From the NCBI GenBank assembly GCA_030704615.1, contig CM060732.1, positions 78,041,053 to 78,105,052 of the forward strand: DNA of 64,000 bases, read 5' to 3'. The notes under the pieces are model-generated. The model made no database searches. It saw only the letters and a list, made by a program, of their open reading frames with translations, and had not been told where the DNA came from. The position numbers were made by a program, and so were the translations under genes. The number at the start of each line of letters is the position of its first letter. Positions within the stretch are counted from its first letter, which is position 1. Shown here piece by piece: positions 33,901 through 42,857 of the stretch. The stretch comes from Takakia lepidozioides (lineage: Eukaryota > Streptophyta > Takakiopsida > Takakiales > Takakiaceae).

Positions 33901-34124
33901 ACCTTCTTGGCCGTGCGGGGCAATTGGCTGAGGCAGAGGGTTTCATTAACAAGATGTCAACAAGACCGGATGCTGTGGTGTGGAAAGCCTTGCTTGGTGC
34001 ATGCAGAATCCATGGCAATGTGGAGGTGGCTGAACGTGCGGCAAAATCAATTCTTAAGCAGGATCGACAGGAAGCTGCTACTTATCTGTTGCTATCAAAC
34101 ATCGATGCTGCAGCTGGCATGTAG
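30504..34124 (+). CDS. Giant PLS-class PPR protein, C-terminus truncated
   Basis: Open frame of 1206 codons without introns. A better start is ATG 30937 (MTTSFERYGSLRTLCKAGQL), because this matches where PLS-class proteins of this style usually begin and 30504-30936 encodes only leader repeats. Next is a first block (VDSKTYVCLLQECIKTKRLA), then eight near-identical 101-residue P-L-S units (VVSWNAMIAGYAQHG ... NACASLAALEKGK ... LVDMYAKCGSIKDAKGVFDN). It ends with a standard last repeat and E domain (LKPNTVTLTCVLSACSHGGL; GCMVDLLGRAGQLAEAEGFI; VWKALLGACRIHGNVE). PLS proteins bind organellar RNA, usually to guide C-to-U editing. No clear organelle transit peptide is seen at 30937. TAG at 34122 replaces the expected Trp at the E/E+ border, so the editing domain is lost. 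It could still bind RNA or be a pseudogene. Confidence 0.85.
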   Translation: MQLGQISKFLKIWTRRSFGKNKFQTKVIVGTVETERSILHILSMRVPVSRVRIDSYKRVDGELEKLDGARAKYPKIENRVKEKVSKEHFPNTSQQRDNRGTNPPDFKHKSSNERLLMDSYRKPLWLDGQLKAVEVQLLESGTCTMTTSFERYGSLRTLCKAGQLKEVLQILNQENIAVDSKTYVCLLQECIKTKRLAEGKQVHAHIIQSGFKPDIYLYNTLVNMHAKCGNILDARLVFDKMPERCLITWNIMIAGYAKQGYCVEAFETYEQMMREGVTPNEVTFICVLRACASLAALEKGKDVHADIMKAGIVPNILLDTTLVDMYAKCGSIANAKIVFDNMADRNVVSWNAMITGYAQHGCGMEALDTYEEMTREGVKPDQVTFVCACNACASLAALEKGKEVHADILKAGIVPDIILDNTLVDMYAKCGSIKDAKGVFDNMVKRNVVSWNAMIAGYAQHGCGMEALETYEQMMLEGVRPNQVTFVCISIACASLSALAKGKNIHAAILRAGIVPNIILDTALVNMYAKCGSIEDAKGVFDNMAERNVVSWNAMIAGYSQHGCGMEALETYQQMMWEGVKPDHVTFVSACNACASLAALEKGKKVHADIMRAGIVPDIILDNTLVDMYAKCGSIEDAKVVFDNMAERNVVSWNAMIAGYAQHGGGMEALETYEQMMQEGVKPDQVTFVCTCNACASLAILEKGKSVHSDIIKARVVPDIILSNTLVDMYAKCGSIEDAKGVFDSMAERDVVSWNVMIAGYAQNGWWLEAMETYEQMMLEGVEPDQVTFVSICNACASLAALDKGKSVHADIMKSGIVPNVILDTTLVDMYAKCGSIKDAKGVFDNMAERNVVTWNAMIAGYAQHGGGIEALQAYEKMVLEGVKPNRVTFICIGNACASLAALEKGKGVHADIKKAGIVPDIILDTTLVDMYAKCGSIKDAKGVFDNMAERNVISWNAMIAGYAQHGGEMEALESYEQMIWEGVKPDQVTFISICNACASLAALEKGRCVHADITKAGIVPNVILNTTLVDMYAKCGSIQDAKRVFDNMSERTVVSWNAMIAGYAQHGSHRKALQLFQRMQKEGLKPNTVTLTCVLSACSHGGLVDEGRHYFDSLNQDHGFTPTVEHIGCMVDLLGRAGQLAEAEGFINKMSTRPDAVVWKALLGACRIHGNVEVAERAAKSILKQDRQEAATYLLLSNIDAAAGM
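31248..33975 (+). repeat. 303-bp tandem units inside the PPR gene
   Basis: TGGAA(T/G) anchors of the WNAMIAGY codons lie at 31248, 31551, 31854, 32157, 32460, 32763, 33066, 33369 and 33672: eight intervals of exactly 303 bp, with no indels between anchors. Neighbouring units are very similar in DNA as well as protein. Confidence 0.97.
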
Positions 34125-34539
34125 GATAGTACTGTGGAGGTGCGAAAATGATGAAGGTCAGAGGCCACGGAAGGAGCCTCTTTGTAGCTGCATCGAGGTC
34201 GACTGGCTGCACTCATTCGTGGTAGACGACAAATTGCATCCACAAAATGAGGAAATCCATGCTAAGCTGATAAGATTATCTGAACACATGAAGAAGGCAG
34301 GTTATGTGTCAGACACACTCTGTATTGCATTATGTGGGTGATGAGCCAAAGGAATTTTCTCTTTGTCACCAAAAGCTTTTGGGCTGCCCCTGGGATGCCT
34401 CTGTATCATCCGGAACCTTCGGGTGTGTGGTGATTGCTATAGGGCACCAAGTCAAGAATGTTGGCTGAACAATTTTATGGGATGCAAAGTGCTTCATCAT
34501 TTCCAAGATAGGGTCTATTCCGGTGGAGAGTACTGGTGA
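34125..34539 (+). pseudogene. Broken E+/DYW tail of the PPR gene
   Basis: Past the TAG, other frames continue the protein. KEPLCSCIEVDWLHSFVVDD and LIRLSEHMKKAGYVSDTL (to about 34335) are E+ sequence. EPKEFSLCHQKL stands where the deaminase HSE box should be, with Ser-Glu lost. LCIIRNLRVCGDCYRA holds the CxxC-type zinc ligands. The end is HHFQDRVYSGGEYW followed by TGA at 34537, a DYW-type terminus. Two or more frameshifts and the lost Glu rule out cytidine deaminase activity from this copy. Confidence 0.9.
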
Positions 34540-34795
34540 AACATTTTTTTTTTTTCACGAGTATGAGTGTCTTCCTTCATTCATTTAAACTATCCAGTTT
34601 CTTGGTTATCCACCATTCGCTGAAAATGATGGCTATAATGTACTGTTGAGGGTGTTTCCTCGGTGGAATATCAACCTTGAGAGCCTATTGTGGGGTCTAC
34701 CCACCAGGTGGTGGAAACTCACAATGCAATGTAACGTGCTCCTGCATGGCCAATGGTAGTCATTAAGTTTTGATGTACAGGGTGGTGTAACTCAT

Positions 34796-35490
34796 GCTAG
34801 TTTTTTTTTTGTTTTTCTTCAACACTCCCCCTCCGTCCCTGCCTCCTTGTCTCTCTTACTCCTCTTTCCCGCTCTTCTTTCATTTCTTGTTTTTTTCCGT
34901 TTGCGTACTCACTGTGCGGGTGGCTGGCTGGCTGGCTTGTCGCGCACAGGCAGGAGCAAGCAGGCCGCCGACGCCAGCACACTTCACCCCGGTACATCCC
35001 TGCACTCGTCAGGTTTTTGCTTGTTGTGTATTTTTTGTTTTCCTTCGCCACTCTCTCTGCCTCCCTGCCACCCTGTCTCTCTGCTTTTTGGATGTCATTC
35101 TCCCTCCCTGCCTCTGTCTCTCTCCCTTTCTTTTTTACTTTCTTGTTCTTTTTTTGTTTGTGTGCTCACTGTGTGCTGGTGGTGTGTTGGCCACTCGCTG
35201 GCTGGCTGGCAGGTAGCGCGCGGGCGGGAGCAATCAGGCTGCTGCAGCAGCAGCAAGCACACCCCCGCCGCAGCAGGTAAACCCCTGCACTCGTTGGTGT
35301 TTTGCCTGATGTTTTCTTTGTCTTCACCACTCTCTCTTCCTCCTTGTCGCTCTCCTTTCTTCCTCTCTTCTTTCCTTCTTTTAATTTTAATTTTTATTGT
35401 GTGCTGACTGTGCGGGTGGGTGGGCAGCTGGCTGGCTTGCAGGTCAGGCATGTACGGGAGCAAGCAGGTCACCGTCGCACCAGCAGCCAG
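34796..35490. repeat. Three CT-rich tandem units
   Basis: GTACTCACTGTGCGGGTGG at 34903, GTGCTCACTGTGTGCTGG at 35161 and GTGCTGACTGTGCGGGTGG at 35401 mark three units of about 240-257 bp. Each has a pyrimidine-rich block (CTCTCT, CCCTCCCTGCC), a (GGCT)n block, a GGGAGCAA(G/T)CAGG block and, in two units, CCCTGCACTCGT. Long frames across it are low-complexity artefacts. Confidence 0.85.
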
Positions 35491-35980
35491 CCACCAGCAG
35501 CAGGCCCCGGCACTTGGTTTTGTAAACAGTCATGCTGAAGCATGGAGCCCTTTATATGCTGGTTCTGCTCCTTATGTCATAGGAGGGTACGCTGCTGGAC
35601 AGTCTTTATTTGATGGTTGAAGCTCTCTCCAGGCCCAAACAAAATTGATGCAGATGATATACTCAGAAGCCTTTAACCTAGGGGATGCATGTGGTGTCGC
35701 CCAGTTACTGCGCAGCGTAGTGCAGTTGCATCGTCTGCTACAATTGCTCCAGGATCCAATTATCCAATTTTCCAATTTATCCAATTCAATAAACTGGCGC
35801 AACGCCGGTTAACAGAAGTGCCGCCTTGAAAGCCTTTGCTATTGACAGAGATGGCTCTATTTGGTGATTCTGGGTAACGAACGACCTTCACTGAAATCCA
35901 CACTGCCCCTAAACTGGAAGCGCTGCCATATTTGGGGCAGATGTCTTCCCCCTCCTCACATTGCATCCCCTGTGAGATGA
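35491..35980. other. Spacer, nothing recognised
   Basis: No gene, RNA or repeat that I can name. Confidence 0.4.
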
Positions 35981-35984
35981 GAGG

Positions 35985-36075
35985 TTCTTGTTAAGGTTGG
36001 GTTCAATCCACTGATTGGTGTCACAAAGGTGTCCACCTTCCCGCTAGAAGGCACTAGCCCTTCGGGGTCAACAGA
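35985..36075 (+). repeat. tRNA-derived SINE fragment (family B)
   Basis: B-box GGGTTCAATCC at 35999-36009, followed by ACTGATTGGTGTCACAAAGG and TCCACCTTCCCGCTAGAAGG. Same family as 245-345, 42141-42310 and 49985-50145. The A-box half is missing. Confidence 0.65.
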
Positions 36076-36184
36076 CACCATAATTTACACTTCCTTCTGG
36101 TGGCTTCATATATGTATATATGTATCTGTGCGGCTACCTCATTTCAGTCTGCTATATAGCTTACAGGTTATGCTTAGGGTCTGA

Positions 36185-36310
36185 GGGCGATACCACACTG
36201 CGGCAAGAGGGGCAGTGGCACTCAATTTCGAACCCTCCTATTGGTTTAAGGGAGGGCAGTGTGCCGCACTGCCTACCACACTAGGGGCTGCTGCCGGCCG
36301 AGAGGTGTTG
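36185..36310 (-). repeat. Possible tRNA-like SINE head
   Basis: On the minus strand GTGTGGTAGGCAGTGCGG is followed by GGAGGGTTCGAAATTGAG, giving A-box-like and B-box-like sequence about 35 bp apart. No tail or target duplication found. Weak. Confidence 0.3.
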
Positions 36311-36980
36311 ACATGGCTCCGACCTGGCGCCTACATGTCACATTACCGTGAAATACGGATTTCCAGGCAGTGTCCCCTGCAAATCCACAATTTTAGGAAG
36401 ACATTTTGTCATGGCGCGATTCTCCCCCCCGGGGCAAAGCTAATCTCTCTAACCCCGTCGTGCTATGGTCTCTCCTACCGATTTTTTTGTCGCTGGGCTT
36501 TTGCAAGTGTGGTAGCCGAGTCATTGCCGCTTGGTGACATGGACCTATATCATCCAACAATCCCTAGCCTGCAACGTCCACGTCAGTGCCCTTGTTGTGC
36601 CGCTAGTGTGGGGCATTTTTCCATTGCAGGCTACCGGAGAGCCCAAGGTGTGAATGAGAATACAACAGCTGTCTGCCAAGACCTTACGGAGGGAAGTCCA
36701 CGTTGTACATGGCAGTTTGTGATTGGCTGTTAAGAGTTAAGATGAGCATTTCAAGCATAAGGTCATGTGTGAAGGTGCTACGTGTCAATCATTTATAGGT
36801 ATTGTACTTGCAGCGATTATGCCAAAGGAGGTGTCACTAAAATACAAAGAGCCAATGTCCCTCGTTTATTTTAAGACAAAAACACAAAGATAAATTGAGC
36901 AGCTGGAAATAAGCCCAAGTGGGATTATGTCAGGCCCGCCCCAATCACATAGTTTAACATAACATTTTTCATCTTGAGGT
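36311..36980. other. Spacer, nothing recognised
   Basis: A 172-codon plus frame from 36215 to 36733 exists, but it has no family pattern and overlaps the possible SINE head; I do not call it a gene. Confidence 0.35.
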
Positions 36981-37203
36981 AACACCTAATCAGCTCAGTT
37001 GGTAAAGTGCACTGAGTGCCATCCGGATGACCCTGGGGGTCAAATCCTGCTACTTGACGGGTGTTGCGCGGTGACGCATCTGAAAGCCTTACGGCGAGGT
37101 TACTTAGAGGTTATTTTCTCCTCTCTCTATCAAGGGGCCTGATTTGTGAGCTGTCGCTCCCAGGTGTTTCCCTTTTAAAAAAAAAAAAAAAAAACACCTA
37201 ATC
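36981..37203 (+). mobile_element. tRNA-derived SINE with target-site duplication
   Basis: Direct repeats AACACCTAATC at 36981-36991 and 37193-37203 flank a body of about 200 bp. The body starts with an A-box region (CAGCTCAGTTGGTAAAGTGC), has a B box GGTCAAATCC at 37038-37047 and ends in a run of about 18 A. The layout (polymerase III promoter, tRNA-like head, unrelated body, poly(A), duplication) is that of a SINE mobilised by a LINE. The intact duplication means this copy is young compared with the other SINE fragments here. Confidence 0.92.
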
Positions 37204-37359
37204 GGTCCGAAATCGGGCAGCCACAACTAAGATGGCGGTCGCTAGAGGAGAGGACAAGTGAACAGCCAAATGTGGCGGTGCATGTGGCCCACATGGCAAT
37301 TGCATGTTACAATTAAAACCTTTGACCCTAGGGTAGAACACACCAGTTCATAGGGGTAG

Positions 37360-39980
37360 GGTAATATCCGGGTATCAATATGTGAAGCGAGGTTGTTTGT
37401 TTGTTTGTTTTGTTTTGTTTTGTAGCGTTGAGATGTCCCAAACCACGGGCCAGAGGTACCATTGGAAAGCCCTCCGAGGAGGGGTGCACCGGCTTGGTCT
37501 CAAGAATTTTTAGACCTAAGGTGTGGGAAATGTTGAATTTCAAGTACTTTTGGTCGCTGGAAGTTCGTGAAAAATAGCAAAGTGGGCTTTCCTGGGACAA
37601 TCATTGGATATATCAATATATAAAGCATCGACATAGGAGATTGCAAAAGTAGCAAAGTGAGGATCTCTGGGTTGCCAACTGGTGTGCATGCTTTATGGCC
37701 CCTCTGGGGTTTAATTTTTCCCCATTCAAATAAAGTTCAGGGCTTCATCCCTTTGAAAAAAAAAAAAAATGGGCTTGCCCCAGTGTCCAGTGTCATCTAA
37801 GTATCCAGAGACCCTACAACTTGGAAGATCTCCACGTCATTGTTCCAGACATGCTATCCATCACATATGAGGATGGATGTCATTATTTCAATGTTTTACG
37901 GCATTTCTTTTCATATACAATATTGTTCTCCTTCGTCTCGACATAGGAGACACACTTGGATAGATAAGGGATTGCAATTGGACTTACACAGCAGTGGACA
38001 CTTGGGCCAATGGCACATGCTACCCTAGTCAATATGTGAGGCCAGATAGTTAGTTAGTTAGTTTTGTTTTGTTTTGTAGCGTTGAGATCTTTTAAACCAC
38101 CGGCCCAGCCCTGGTGCTTGGTACCGTTGGAAAGCCCTTGATGAGGACGGGTGCACCGACTTGGTCTCATAAGTTTTGGACCCGGCAGTGTGGGAGATAT
38201 GGAATTCAAGTACTTTTGGTCGCTGGAAATTCGTGAAAAATAGCAAAGTGGATTTTCTTGGAACAATGATTGGATACATTACTACTCAATAAATTCATGG
38301 AAAAACACCCATCACATACGAAGATGGATATCCTTATTTCAATATTTTATGTCATTTCATTTCATATTCATACAATATTGTTCTCCTTCATCTACAAAGA
38401 AGCATGCCTCCTAGCCTCGACATAGGAGACGCACGTGGATATATAAGGGATTGCACTTGGACTTAGATATCACTGGACGCTTGGGCCAATGGCACATGCT
38501 ACCCTAGTCAATATATGAAGCCGGATAGTTTGTTTGTTTGTTTTGTTGGGTAGCGTTGAGATATCTCAAGGGGCCAGCCCTGGTGCTTGGTACCATTGGA
38601 AAGCCTTCGATGAGGAGGGATGCACTGACTTGGTCTCATAAACATTTGGACCTGCAGTGTGGGAGATGTCGAATTTCAAGTACTTTTGGTAGCTGGAAAT
38701 TCGTGAAAAATAGCCAAGTGGGCTTTCTTGGGACAACGATTGGATATATTCCTACTCAATATGGAAAAAAATAAATTGATTTTTCTGGAATATAAAATGA
38801 CTGTATAGTATGTGCTCAACGACACAGTCCACATAATGTAGTCCAAGATCTTATGTGGTGTGCCGCAAAATTGTATATACGAAAGTATTAAGATAAACTT
38901 CTAACTCTTTCACCAAATTCCAATCTCTGAATCACATTACATTGTTGCTCATTTTGTTCATGTTTACAACATTCTTTAAACATTAGTTCATTCGTGTACT
39001 ACACATTCTTTGTAACTAAACAAGCATCCAACTTCATTTTAGTACATCGATTTCAGCATGGGCCTCGACATAGGAGACACACTTGGATGCATATGAGATT
39101 GCACTTAGACTTAGATGACATTGGACACTTGGGCTAATGACATAGGCTACCCTGGTCAATATATAAAACAAGGTAGTTTGCATGTTTGTTTGTTAGTTTT
39201 GTCCCGCAAAGGAATAGAGCCATTGTGGAGACTTCTTCCCCAGGCGGAGCTAGGCAGGAGAACTAGACTTATCCATTAAGCCATATGGAGGGTTGATGGG
39301 CCCGCAAGGGATAGAGGCCTTGTCATGGTCCATGACTCATAGAGACATCTTGCCTCGGGCGAGAACTAGGCTTATCCATTAAGCCTAGTCTATGGAGGGT
39401 TGATGGCCATGATTCATGAGGCCTTGCAAAAAGTATAAAACAACAACCCCAAAATCACCTAAGGAGAGAGCCTCTTGTGGCAAAGCAGCTTGTTTTGTTT
39501 TGTTTTGTAGTGTTGAGATCTCCCAAACTGCGGGCCAGCCTTGGTGCTTGGTACCTTTGCAAAGCCCTCGATGAGGAGGAGGGGTGCACCGACTTGGTCT
39601 CATAATTTTTGGACATGCGGTGTGTGAGATATGGAATTTAAAGTACTTTTGGTTGCTGAAAATTCGTGAATAATATCAAAGTGGGATTTCCTAGATCAAT
39701 GATTGAACTTATATATTATTAGTCAATAAATTCATGGAAAAAAATAAATTGGTTTTTTCAAAATATGAAGCAAGGTAGTTTGTTTGTTTGTTTGTTTGTT
39801 TTGTTTTGTAATGTTGAGATTTCTCAACCATGGCCCCAGCCCTAGCCCCGGTGCTTGGTACCGTTGCAAAGCCCACCATGAGGAGGGGTGCACCGACTTG
39901 GTCTCATAATTTTTGGTCTCAATAACCCTCTGACCTCACTTGGGCCAACGGCACAGGCTACCCTCATATGTGGCGGGGTC
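37360..39980. repeat. Second cluster of repeat family R1
   Basis: TAGCGTTGAGAT-type cores at about 37423, 38077, 38551, 39508 and 39809, all in plus orientation. Each is preceded by a (GTTT)n/(TTTTG)n run and followed by the GGTGCTTGGTACC, GTCTCATAA and AAGTACTTTTGG blocks. Two copies share a further CATCACATA(T/C)GA(G/A)GATGGAT ... ACAATATTGTTCTCCTTC block (37852 and 38309), so the array grew by duplication of units of about 460 bp. A poly(A) tract at about 37757-37769 ends a separate retroposon-like piece (AATAAAGTTCAGGGCTTCAT upstream). Confidence 0.85.
39195..39410. repeat. Local tandem duplication within R1 cluster
   Basis: Two units of about 100-120 bp share CCCGCAA(A)GG(A)ATAGAG, GAGAACTAG(A/G)CTTATCC, ATTAAGCC and TATGGAGGGTTGATGG. 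Confidence 0.75.
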
Positions 39981-42140
39981 TGGGTATGTAGAAATCCAGG
40001 TATATGAGGGTAAATCATATACCCGCCCAACACTCGTGAGTTACCTCGCTGCATGTGGATGAAACGATCGGCGGCCTCCTGGATGACGTGGAACGATTAC
40101 AGGGAAGATAATCTATTATCGCGTCATATCTGAGACTCCAGACGCGATCCTGACTCTTGAAAAATGTCTCGTACTAGTGAAGAGTATAACTGCACATATG
40201 ACGGCATCTTGGTTGAAAGTCATTGCAAACGACCACTCAATAATTTGGATAGATGAACGGTCTTAGGATTCTTCTTGTGTAATGATGGGAGAACAAGTAC
40301 CCATTAAATGGGAAGAGACGGCTGATCAAACGAGATGAATGCACGCATGGCAAGCCCACTGCTACGATGGTACGTAGGGTGGCCTCATTACATTGGGGGG
40401 GAAGGAGTTGAATGCAAGCGTGGAAGCATGGTAAGCATGGCCAGCTTCTGGAAAACTTTGTAAATGAGAGGTGTGTAGCACGGTTATTTTACTTTAGATG
40501 AGAACACGTGGTTGGCATGGGAGTAGCAGCTGCCGGAGCTTTCGCGCTGGTCAGATTCCTTCAATTTTGGAGCAAACTGTTCCTGTAGAGTTCTGATGCT
40601 GAGTTGGTACTGAAGATTGTCAAACGATTCTGGATGTAGACTTGTAAGAGTGAATGGAAATTATACTCCCTAGAATGATGATATGGAAATCACTTTCAAT
40701 CCTGAAGAGCTCTGATCAGGAACTCTGTATCCAAGTTTCATAGGTCCACAAAATTAGAATGAACATGCATTCTGAGCTCTACGAACATAAAATTAAAGAT
40801 CAGATATCTGGGTGCCCAAATGGGCTCACTGAGCTCCTACATGGCAGGCAGCGATCCACACATTGTTTTCAGCAAACATGTGGCGATCGAGTGTTATCAA
40901 CATAACGTTCAAAAGCTACGCATTTGGCTTCAACAGACTGTTCAGCGGCCATTGCTGCAAGTCTTTGTGTCTGAGAAACACTCTCCAGTCTTGTCATAAT
41001 TTATAGCGAGTATGCAAATGTGGGACTCCAGAGATGAAGATATGTAAGTATGTTAGCGTTGATTGCAGTTTATCTTTTGATCGTGGGATCATGAAGATCG
41101 TGACAGTTCATGTGCTTAGGATCCGTACTGTTGTGTGTTGGGTAGCCAAATGGGTTTTTCTGACCGAGCAGATTAATATAGTGTTCGTGGCCGTTGCTTG
41201 GCCTTACAAAGTAGACGTGGTGCTCCCTTTCACAGCACTTCCCCTCCTGCTCACTTGAGCTGATCCTACATGGCAGGCAGCGATCCAGACAGTGTTTTCA
41301 GCGAAAATGTGGCGACCGAGTGCTCGTAGATCAACATACGTTCACAACTACACATAATTTGGTTTCAACAGACTGGGCTTGAGCGGCCATTGCAGCAAAT
41401 CTTTCAATCCCAACACTTTGACACGTTTTCATTTCGAAATGGTTATTCCGCCAATGGCTACAAACATTGTACAAGTGAACACATCACTTAAATCATAGAT
41501 ATATGGAGATATGTCCCCGCTTACAAATCGTGATGTGCAGAAAGTTGAGGCTACGGCTACATACGCAAGGGTGGATTACTAGAAGATTTCGAAAACAACA
41601 GCACTGTAGGTTTTTTTGCCATTGCAGAAGAAATGGAGGAGGGGACGGAGTTGTATTCGCTGTACGGTAGTGCGGAATGAAAAATCAGTGGGTTCCATCA
41701 CATATCTTTCCCAGAGGCACCAGGGTGTTCATCTAATCCATCCACCAGACTCGGCCGGGAAACAGCTTGCAACCCCATTGAATAGATCTTATAAGGTGCA
41801 TGGTGAGTCATAAGTTATTCAGTATCTTTCTGTTGCTGTTCATCAAACAGTTGCCTATCTCCGAGGATATCTCGCAAAGAGCATGAAGTCGCATACAAAA
41901 TAGGATTTAATTGGCTTAAGGATATAAAAACTGTGTTGGACATCAATTTTTTTCTCCCAATATGGAAACATCCGGGAATGACTGCCAACCAAGAGGAGAA
42001 AATAATCTCTCCCCAATGAGGGGTCTCCGCACAAAGCTCATGGGACATTGCCCAAGGGAAGGGAGCAGATTCGGAGATTACCGTATACCACATCCACCAG
42101 CATAGTAGGAGTCGGAAAACCAAAAGTTGAAAAAATATGA
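39981..42140. other. Gene-poor spacer with a duplicated block
   Basis: No gene recognised. A block of about 140-150 bp at 40827-40966 recurs at 41252-41405 (CCTACATGGCAGGCAGCGATCC, shortened: CTACATGGCAGGCAGCGATC; GTGTTTTCAGC; TTCAACAGACTG; AGCGGCCATTGC). Small frames at 41034 and 41616 have no family pattern. Confidence 0.5.
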
Positions 42141-42315
42141 ATGCGTCGTCAAAACAAGCATAACTTATTGTGTCACTTGAGGGAACTACATTCTTCTGGT
42201 GGGAAGGTGGACATGGGGGCTACTTCTGGTGGACCTTTGTACCATCCAACATGTAGTTTGAACCCACAAGTAGTAAGGCGACTTGGTGCTCTTTACCACC
42301 GGGCTACTAATAACT
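42141..42315 (-). repeat. tRNA-derived SINE (family B)
   Basis: Minus-strand reading: A box TAGCCCGGTGGTA (42306-42294), B box GGGTTCAAAC (42265-42256), then ACATGTTGGATGGTACAAAGG, shortened here as ACATGTTGGATGGTACAAAG, a CCACCTTCCCACCAGAAG block and GTTATGCTTGTTTTGACGAC. This is the most complete copy of the family besides 49985-50145. No target duplication could be fixed. Confidence 0.75.
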
Positions 42316-42857
42316 GGTGGAAATTCTGAGAGTGCAGAGAAGGGGTTTTGGTTTATGGGTCCTCCAATCTTACCAGCTCTCACTGCCTTCTGATTATGTT
42401 ATGATTGTTGGTAGATGCTGCCAAACCTAAGACTTGTTGAATCCAGGGTGAAACTGCATGAAGCAATCTCCGTCCCCATCAAAATTCTCACAAACAGGAG
42501 TAAAGATATGTTGAGTTAAAACATGTGTCCCAGTATGAAACATTTGCTGATTGTTCAGGTCACATTTACACTTTACAAAATAGGACCCATTCAAGTTTTG
42601 CAAGGAAGGAGTTTAACTATGCTGCTACTGAGAATTCTAAGCTGCTTGCTGAAACCCTGCGCCTGTGCTGCTGCAAACTGACAAGCTCTGATGCAAGTGA
42701 CCTGCCTTTACAGATGCTAACTTCCAAATCCAGATGAAGCAAGCTCGAGTGTGCGATACCAGCCTGGCAGTATGAACTCGGAAGGATAGTTGTGAGGTCT
42801 CAATCAGTCACACCTTGGCCACTCAGAGAGGTGCACCACCATCTTCTCGAGAGGTTT

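Noticed and set aside
34122-34124. TAG repaired by U-to-C RNA editing
   Set aside because: Such editing is known from organelle transcripts of some seedless plants, while this gene is nuclear, and frameshifts follow the stop.
34797-35538. Long cysteine/leucine-rich frames as a membrane protein gene
   Set aside because: All come from CT-rich and GGCT tandem repeats and are open in several frames at once.
36215-36733. 172-codon plus frame
   Set aside because: No family pattern, no splice context, and it overlaps tRNA-like sequence; judged to be chance.
36985-37050. A and B boxes as a true tRNA gene
   Set aside because: No acceptor stem or anticodon stem can be paired, and the unit goes on to a poly(A) tail inside a target duplication; it is a SINE.
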